Shown here: one piece after another, positions 14,784-20,499 of the stretch
Numbering within the stretch: position 1 is the first letter of the stretch
Layout of the letters: each line of letters starts with the position of its first letter
DNA from: Flavobacteriaceae bacterium
Lineage (GTDB): Bacteria > Bacteroidota > Bacteroidia > Flavobacteriales > Flavobacteriaceae
Length of the DNA: 20,499 nucleotides
NCBI GenBank assembly: GCA_002729755.1
Contig: PBYT01000027.1
Coordinates: 26,650 to 47,148 of the forward strand
Reading direction: 5' to 3'
Notes under the pieces: model-generated
The model's database searches: none
Seen by the model: only the letters and a program-made list of their open reading frames with translations
Told to the model about the DNA's origin: nothing
Made by a program: the position numbers and the translations under genes

Positions 14784-16880
14784 ATGCTGAGTAATAATTA
14801 CACAAAAAGTTATATTATATTTTCATTATTAATAATGTCTTGTAACAATGAAATAACTATCAACTCAATGGAATCAAATCAATTAAAAAATGAAACTAGT
14901 CTTTATCTAAAACAACATGCTGAGAATCCAGTAAATTGGCAAAGATGGTCAAATTCAATTTTTGGCTTTTCTGGAGAGTTAGATAAATTGGTAATTGTTA
15001 GTATAGGATACTCTAGTTGCCATTGGTGTCATGTAATGGAGGATGAAACTTTTACGGATGAAATGATTGCTAAATTAATGAATGATAATTTTATAAATGT
15101 AAAAGTTGATAGGGAAGAAAACCCTGATGTTGATCAAGCATACATGACAGCATCTCAACTAATGACAGGTATGGGAGGGTGGCCTTTAAATGTTATTACT
15201 CTTCCTGATGGAAGTCCAATATACGCTGGGACATACCATACAAAAGAGCAGTGGTTTGACATATTAAATAGAATTATTCGAGTTAAAGAAACTAATTACG
15301 AAGGTCTTGAAGAAATAGCTAATAATGTAAAAAGTGGAGTAATTGATATAAATACAATTACAAAGAAAAATGAAGTATCTGAATTCGATAAAGATTTTTT
15401 AAGTAGAAATACAAAAATTTGGTCAGATAAATGGGATACAAATAATGGTGGAGATATAGCTCAACAAAAATTTATTTCACCTTCAAAATATCAGTACTTA
15501 ATAAATTATGGCTCTATTTATAAAGATGAACAAATACTTAATTATGTTAAAAAAACATTAGATATAATATCTAATAGTGGGGTAATAGATATAGTTGAAG
15601 GTGGTTTTTATAGATATACGATTGATCCAGAATGGAAAATTCCACATTTTGAAAAAATGCTTTATGATCAGGCTCAAATGATTAGCTTATACTCTAATGC
15701 ATATAAATTATTCAAAACACCTGAGTATAAAGATCTTGTTTATCAAACTATTAATTTCCTTAACAATGAAATGAATTCATCAAATGACTTATATTATGCT
15801 TCAATGGATGCTGATACAGATGGTGAAGAAGGAAAGTATTATTCATTCAATTTAAATGAAATTGAATTAATCTCTAGTGAACAAACTGATTTATTTAATT
15901 CATACTTTAATATTGACCTAGATAAACCATGGGATAATAACAAGTTTCTTCTAATACCAAAAAGAGACTTAAAATCATGGCTTAGTTCAAATTCATTAAA
16001 TGAAGATGAATTTTCAAAAATGAAAGAAAGGTGGATTAGTGAGATATTGAAGATTAGATCTAAAAGGACAAAACCTCGAATAGATGATAAGACAATTATT
16101 TCATGGAATGCACTATCAATAATTGGTTTGATTGATGCTTATGAAGCATTTAAGGATGATCCTCTATTAACTCAAGCCAAAGATAAGTTTAACACTCTTC
16201 TAAAAATGGGGTATAAAAATAACATGTTAGTTCACACCTTTAAGGACAGACAATACCAAGATGGAGTTCTAGAAGATTATGCTTTTCTAGCTAAAGCTGC
16301 AATGAGACTTTTCCAAACTACTGGAGAGGAGTTTTATTTTAATAAATCTAAAGAGATAATTGATGATAGTATTAAGTATTTTAAAGATGAAGAGTCTGAC
16401 TTATTGCTTTATACAACAAACAAAGATTTATTTACTAAAATTGTTTCTATAGATGATGGTGTTATCCCTTCACCTAATTCAATTATTGCTGAACAATTAT
16501 TTAATATTGGACATATAATTTTTGATGATTATTACCTTGATCAATCAAATAAGATGGTCTCTTCTGTTAAAGAAATAATTGACGGAAGTATTAATTATTA
16601 TTCTGTTTGGGCAAACAATATTCTAAATAGAGTTGAGCCATTTTATGAAATTGCTGTTATTGGTTCAGATTCAGATTCTAAAACAAAATTAATTTCTGAA
16701 CAGTTACTTCCTAATGTAATTTTGGTGCAATCTAATACTGAGAGTAATATTCCTTTGTTTGTGGATAGATTCTTTGAAGATGAAACCTATATATATGTCT
16801 GTCAAAACAAAACTTGTCAAAGACCAGAAACAAGTATTAATTATGCTTTAGAGCAGATACCTTATTTAAAGTCAAACTAA
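14784..16880 (+). CDS. DUF255 (YyaL/SSP411-type) thioredoxin-domain lipoprotein
   Basis: 698 residues. The N-terminus is a lipoprotein signal ending IMSC (Cys20). The thioredoxin-like domain follows: NETSLYLKQHAENPVNW (residues 36-52), then SSCHWCHVM with the CxxC pair Cys79/Cys82, NVKVDREENPDVDQAYM and GGWPLNVITLPDG. The long C-terminal part (from about 200) is an alpha/alpha-toroid like N-acylglucosamine 2-epimerase or cellobiose-epimerase folds, with GGFYRYTIDPEWKIPHFEKM, ASMDADTDGEEGKYY and DDKTIISWNAL. The function is not established; both redox and sugar-related roles have been proposed. A second in-frame ATG at 14868 (MESNQLKNET) would give a form without the signal. A weak TAATATTG box lies at 14756-14763. 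Confidence 0.9.
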   Translation: MLSNNYTKSYIIFSLLIMSCNNEITINSMESNQLKNETSLYLKQHAENPVNWQRWSNSIFGFSGELDKLVIVSIGYSSCHWCHVMEDETFTDEMIAKLMNDNFINVKVDREENPDVDQAYMTASQLMTGMGGWPLNVITLPDGSPIYAGTYHTKEQWFDILNRIIRVKETNYEGLEEIANNVKSGVIDINTITKKNEVSEFDKDFLSRNTKIWSDKWDTNNGGDIAQQKFISPSKYQYLINYGSIYKDEQILNYVKKTLDIISNSGVIDIVEGGFYRYTIDPEWKIPHFEKMLYDQAQMISLYSNAYKLFKTPEYKDLVYQTINFLNNEMNSSNDLYYASMDADTDGEEGKYYSFNLNEIELISSEQTDLFNSYFNIDLDKPWDNNKFLLIPKRDLKSWLSSNSLNEDEFSKMKERWISEILKIRSKRTKPRIDDKTIISWNALSIIGLIDAYEAFKDDPLLTQAKDKFNTLLKMGYKNNMLVHTFKDRQYQDGVLEDYAFLAKAAMRLFQTTGEEFYFNKSKEIIDDSIKYFKDEESDLLLYTTNKDLFTKIVSIDDGVIPSPNSIIAEQLFNIGHIIFDDYYLDQSNKMVSSVKEIIDGSINYYSVWANNILNRVEPFYEIAVIGSDSDSKTKLISEQLLPNVILVQSNTESNIPLFVDRFFEDETYIYVCQNKTCQRPETSINYALEQIPYLKSN

Positions 16881-16881
16881 A

Positions 16882-17286
16882 ATGAAAAAAATATTTCTAT
16901 TTATTATAGTTTTAATTATTAGCTGTTCAGAAGACAATAAAGGCTGTGAAACTTTTTTGGATTGCTTAAATGGAACATATTGGTCAAGTGAGGATAATGC
17001 ATCAATATGGAGGTTTTTTAATGATAAAAATGGTGTGTATCTGGATGTTCATGTCAATCAAGGAGGATGTTATATCTATGAAGACAATAATATGGTAGGA
17101 GCTTCATTTAAATTTCAAACAAAAAAGAACCTTTCAGAAGACTATGCAGGATCTAATTGGCTCTACACAATTGTAAATGACTCTCTTATAGAAAAAACAA
17201 TGTCCGCTGGCGGAAATACTTACTATTTTATTAAAAGAGACAAAACATACTTTAATGAAATATTAGATCTTGGAACTTGTAATTAG
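16882..17286 (+). CDS. Lipoprotein of unknown function
   Basis: 134 residues with lipobox IISC (Cys15). The mature part starts with a cysteine-containing segment (Cys22 and Cys28, in GCETFLDCLNGTYW), a third cysteine in QGGCYIYED and one at the C-terminus (GTCN), which could form two disulfides. Alternating hydrophobic strands (FKFQTKK, WLYTIVNDSLIEKT, TYYFIKRD) suggest a small beta-barrel or lipocalin-like fold, an inference only. The ATG is one base after the DUF255 gene's stop, so the two are co-transcribed and the partner may act on or with it. The stop codon overlaps that of the minus-strand NagX gene. Confidence 0.72.
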   Translation: MKKIFLFIIVLIISCSEDNKGCETFLDCLNGTYWSSEDNASIWRFFNDKNGVYLDVHVNQGGCYIYEDNNMVGASFKFQTKKNLSEDYAGSNWLYTIVNDSLIEKTMSAGGNTYYFIKRDKTYFNEILDLGTCN

Positions 17287-18368
17287 AGTTTTATAAATAT
17301 TTTCTTTTTGAAAAGAATATAAGCTGGTAAGAAAATAATAAGAACATATATAACAGCATACATAAAAGATACTAGCTTATCAGGTATTCCAAGTCCAGTA
17401 ATTAAATCAAAGAACTCTTTATTAGGATAAAAACCTAGAAAATAATTACTATAAAATATAGAGGATAATACACCTGCTAGAACGTAGCAAAAGATTGAAT
17501 TAACCCCAAAAACATGAGCAAATTTAAATTTCTTGTACCCTAAGACATCTATGGTGTAAACAAAAGCTGCTGTTAACAGAAATGACATTCCTCCCATTAA
17601 ACAGGTATATGAAGTACTCCATAGATTTTTATTAACTGGAAAAGACCAACTAATTGCATCTCCTATAAACACAAGAATTACACCAATTAGAAATAGATTA
17701 ATCAGTTTATCTTTCATATCCTTTTTACTAACTAATATACCTCCAGCTATTAATCCAAAAATACCAGTTGCTATTGATGGAAAGGTTGATAATATACCCT
17801 CAGGATCCCAAGTGCCTTGCCACATAACTCCAGGGAGATATAAACTATCTATATAATGAGCCCAATTCCTTTCTGGAATACTAAGGTCAGGAACACCAAT
17901 TCCTGGAACAGGGGCAAAAACCATAATTATCCAATACAGGATTAAAATGGTAGCCGCAATATAAACTTGTTGTTTCTGTTTAAAAAAGAGATAAATAAGA
18001 CCACAAAAAAGAAATACTACTGAAATTCTTTGAAGGACTCCTGTCCATCGAATACTTCCTAGATCAAAAGCAGGCCATATCCATAAAAAAAGTCCTACTA
18101 GGTATATCTTAAAAGTTCTCCATAATATTTTTTTTATAAGTGAAGATTTATCTACTGAGTTAAGTTTTTTGCTCATTGAAAGAACAATGGATACACCAAC
18201 TATGAATAAAAACATTGGGAAAATATAATCAGTTGGAGTTAAGCCATTCCATTTAGCATGAAGCAATGGAGAGTAGACATGGTCCCAAGACCCAGGTTGA
18301 TTAACGATTATCATAAAAATAATTGTTAATCCCCTTAAAACATCTATAGATAATAATCTCCCTTTCAT
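17283..18368 (-). CDS. NagX/HGSNAT-type membrane acyltransferase family protein
   Basis: 361 residues with about ten hydrophobic helices. The N-terminus (RLLSIDVLRGLTIIFMIIVN, then HAKWNGLTPTDYIFPMFLF with His37 and Asp47) is the hallmark of the family containing bacterial NagX and the human lysosomal enzyme HGSNAT, which acetylates glucosamine across a membrane. NagX is commonly found with GlcNAc and chitooligosaccharide utilisation genes and has been proposed to transport or acetylate amino sugars. It follows the GH20 hexosaminidase gene by 37 bases, which supports that role. Its stop overlaps the end of the plus-strand lipoprotein gene by four bases. The family is secure, the exact activity inferred. 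Confidence 0.88.
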   Translation of the reverse strand: MKGRLLSIDVLRGLTIIFMIIVNQPGSWDHVYSPLLHAKWNGLTPTDYIFPMFLFIVGVSIVLSMSKKLNSVDKSSLIKKILWRTFKIYLVGLFLWIWPAFDLGSIRWTGVLQRISVVFLFCGLIYLFFKQKQQVYIAATILILYWIIMVFAPVPGIGVPDLSIPERNWAHYIDSLYLPGVMWQGTWDPEGILSTFPSIATGIFGLIAGGILVSKKDMKDKLINLFLIGVILVFIGDAISWSFPVNKNLWSTSYTCLMGGMSFLLTAAFVYTIDVLGYKKFKFAHVFGVNSIFCYVLAGVLSSIFYSNYFLGFYPNKEFFDLITGLGIPDKLVSFMYAVIYVLIIFLPAYILFKKKIFIKL

Positions 18369-18405
18369 TTAATTCAATTTATATACCTACAAAGTAGTGA
18401 AAAAT

Positions 18406-20499
18406 TTACTTATTAACTTTCATATGATTTCCTCCCCTACCGGTATTATCAAATAATCTTAGATGGACAATGTCATCTTCATTTATTTTAAATGGAGAGA
18501 TATAATTCTTACTATTAGAATTAGGAACTGATCCATCTAAAGTATACTTTATATTTAATCCTGGGAATACTGTATTAGCATAAAGGGAATCTTTAATTAC
18601 AACTCCCCCTGGTTTAGGTAAATCATAAGATAGGCCGCCAAAGATATTATCAATCATAGGCAGAACTCTTTGCCCAATATTATTAGTAAACTTGTTCCAT
18701 TCCATTTCTAAGGTTTGATCTTTAAGTTCTTTATCTGATATTTTCATCCATGAATCATTTTGAGACCATGCTTTTTGAGAAAAAACAATAATATTTGGCA
18801 TAAACATGTAATCAAGAATATCTTCACTAACTATTGTCTCACTCCATATCTGTGATTGAACACCCATTATGTTATCTCTATTATTTGGATTTAATTTTTC
18901 AGATTTATTGATATAATCAATTGAGATATTATTTTTTTTAACCCCATATGAATCGTTAAAAATATCAAATACATCAACAGTCCACATATCTTTATAATTA
19001 GCATATCCACTCCAAGAAAGTCCAATATTATCAAAGTCTTTATCATCTACCATATCAAAATAAAATGCACTAGAGTTACTCATAATGGTTTTATATCCAA
19101 GATTAGCATATTTATATATCATATCTTGTCTTCCTCCACCCCAATCATTTTTCCAAACAAATAATAAAATATCATCTCCTTCAAAAAAGTTTTTTATCTG
19201 GGTTTCAGATTGATTCTTTTCTGTTAGTTTTAGCAGAATATCATCCCAACCTGTCATTGTTAATCCATAAGAAGATAATTTATCATAAATTCTTCTTTGC
19301 TGATATTGATATAAAGCATTATAATCTCCTGTTATTGATTTCTCCTTCATGAATTCATCACAGAGAGGTGATTTCCTCCAAGCTCCGTATGGTAGTTCAT
19401 CAGCTCCAACTCCAAATTTTTTCATTTTAACACCAGCTTCTTTATACATTAAATAGATCTCATCTATTACTTTCTCATAGAAAGTAAAAGCACTCTCTCT
19501 ACAAATACAAGCAATATTATCATCAAATCCTTGAGCTGAATAGTATTCACTTTGATCATCTGGATCAGTCAACCAATATTTCTCAGCTTCTTCCTTATCT
19601 CCAAGTTTCATATATTTTTGATATCTAACATTCATAGAGATGATAGCAGACCTAATATGAGAAGGATAACTAATTTGAGGTATAACTGTTATATTTCTAT
19701 CATTGGCATACGATAGAATATCTACAAATTCTGACCTAGATAAATAACCAGAACCTGAAGAATCAGTATAAGGACCTGATCCATAAATTGGTATAAGTTT
19801 ATCAAATTCATCTTTTGTAAAACCTCTTTTTGACCCAACCTCTGTCAACTCTTCAAGACCTGGAATTTCAAGTCTCCATCCTTCATCGTCAGTTAATCTA
19901 AAATCTAGATAATTAATTTTAAAAAAAGACATATAATCTAAAATTTGCTTAATCTTTTTTGGACCATAAAAATTCCTTGAGATATCAAGAAGCATTCCCC
20001 TGTAAGAAAATTTTGGCGAATCATTAATTTCTAAATTTCTTATCGGTGTATTTTCTAATTGAGAGACCAAAAATATTTGTTTCAGAGATTGAATTCCATA
20101 TAATGCACCTGATCTATGTGAAGCAAAAATTGATATATCATCATTATCAATATTTAATATGTAAGATTCTTTTTCTAGGGTATCTAAAAAACTTACTTTA
20201 ATATCAATTTTATTATCATTTGAGACAACATCAACAACGCCAGACATTAAAGACTTAATCAAGTCAAAACTTAAATTTAAAGATTGATCAACATCGAGCG
20301 AATATTTTTTTTTCAAATCTATCTCACCGTCTAATAATTCTATCTTATTTGGGGTAGGAACAATCAAATCAAGCTGAGACTTATCTAATAGTTTACTTGA
20401 GTAGTTATTGTTAAATCTATCATTAGCTGTTGGAATATTAAGATCTTCAACATCTTTAGCATTTTCCCACAAATTGATAAACTTAACATCTATAATCTC
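18406..20499 (-). CDS. GH20 beta-N-acetylhexosaminidase (chitobiase type), 5' partial
   Basis: The frame is open to the window edge; the apparent first codon (TTG, 20470-20472) is internal, since nine sense codons precede it. 697 residues are visible. Numbering from the TTG codon as residue 1: domain 2 (GH20b) lies at about 30-150, the catalytic barrel from KFSYRGMLLDISRN (164-177) with LTDDEGWRLEIPGL, the catalytic Asp358-Glu359 in FGVGADELPYGAW, and a C-terminal chitobiase Ig-like domain with YTLDGSVP. The order matches Serratia chitobiase, whose N-terminal carbohydrate-binding domain would lie outside the window. It releases GlcNAc from chitooligosaccharides. The usual HxGGDE is GVGADE here: the His is replaced and one Gly is Ala, but the D-E pair is kept. 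The neighbouring NagX-type gene supports an amino-sugar pathway. Confidence 0.93.
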   Translation of the reverse strand, partial: EIIDVKFINLWENAKDVEDLNIPTANDRFNNNYSSKLLDKSQLDLIVPTPNKIELLDGEIDLKKKYSLDVDQSLNLSFDLIKSLMSGVVDVVSNDNKIDIKVSFLDTLEKESYILNIDNDDISIFASHRSGALYGIQSLKQIFLVSQLENTPIRNLEINDSPKFSYRGMLLDISRNFYGPKKIKQILDYMSFFKINYLDFRLTDDEGWRLEIPGLEELTEVGSKRGFTKDEFDKLIPIYGSGPYTDSSGSGYLSRSEFVDILSYANDRNITVIPQISYPSHIRSAIISMNVRYQKYMKLGDKEEAEKYWLTDPDDQSEYYSAQGFDDNIACICRESAFTFYEKVIDEIYLMYKEAGVKMKKFGVGADELPYGAWRKSPLCDEFMKEKSITGDYNALYQYQQRRIYDKLSSYGLTMTGWDDILLKLTEKNQSETQIKNFFEGDDILLFVWKNDWGGGRQDMIYKYANLGYKTIMSNSSAFYFDMVDDKDFDNIGLSWSGYANYKDMWTVDVFDIFNDSYGVKKNNISIDYINKSEKLNPNNRDNIMGVQSQIWSETIVSEDILDYMFMPNIIVFSQKAWSQNDSWMKISDKELKDQTLEMEWNKFTNNIGQRVLPMIDNIFGGLSYDLPKPGGVVIKDSLYANTVFPGLNIKYTLDGSVPNSNSKNYISPFKINEDDIVHLRLFDNTGRGGNHMKVNK

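Noticed and set aside
1..20499. Search for defence, CRISPR, prophage, insertion sequence and tRNA signals
   Set aside because: No repeat-spacer pattern, transposase, integrase, toxin-antitoxin pair or tRNA-like sequence was seen by eye; small or divergent ones could have been missed.

Overview
The window looks like a piece of chromosome from a marine Bacteroidota bacterium, most likely an uncultivated or streamlined Flavobacteriia. The evidence is the very AT-rich DNA, the many short lipoprotein signals ending in SC or AC, the near absence of Shine-Dalgarno sequences, several TAnnTTTG-type promoter boxes (the Bacteroidota -7 element), tightly packed genes, and a phosphoenolpyruvate carboxylase whose C-terminus (FGNINASRNSA) is the form I know from Flavobacteriia. 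I saw no tRNA, rRNA, CRISPR array, insertion sequence, phage gene or attachment site. The genus is not determined.

Positions 1-5707 are rich in exported amide and peptide hydrolases: a 5'-truncated penicillin acylase family Ntn hydrolase, a convergent lipoprotein isoaspartyl peptidase/asparaginase, and a plus-strand run of a YdjC/ChbG-type deacetylase, a possible 30-residue membrane peptide, an N-formylglutamate amidohydrolase-like lipoprotein, and a serine-rich lipoprotein with a cupredoxin-like domain that lacks the copper-binding cysteine. Positions 5829-8402 carry ppc on the minus strand, followed by a short open frame with no normal start codon.

Positions 8526-11479 form a plus-strand cluster: a MarC-family protein, a DoxX-like protein, a 46-residue small protein, a DUF4396-type membrane protein, a 26-residue hydrophobic peptide, an NTF2-like protein and an aldo/keto reductase. 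The last three are linked by 4-base ATGA overlaps. Positions 11481-13760 are a minus-strand operon: small membrane protein, pterin-4a-carbinolamine dehydratase, CotH-kinase-like lipoprotein, DoxX protein. Divergent from it, 13822-14538 encodes a DUF411 lipoprotein and a small lipoprotein, closed by a hairpin terminator. Positions 14784-17286 encode a DUF255 (thioredoxin-domain) lipoprotein and another lipoprotein. The right end, on the minus strand, holds a chitobiase-type GH20 hexosaminidase (running off the edge) and a NagX/HGSNAT-type membrane protein, a typical chitooligosaccharide/GlcNAc pair.

Together the genes suggest a heterotroph that breaks down peptide, acyl-amide and amino-sugar material at its surface or in its periplasm, plus central carbon and redox functions. 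I found no clear new defence or mobile system. The most unusual items are the very small membrane-peptide ORFs, the cupredoxin without its cysteine, the promoter boxes lying 4-6 bases from start codons, and the orphan open frame behind ppc.
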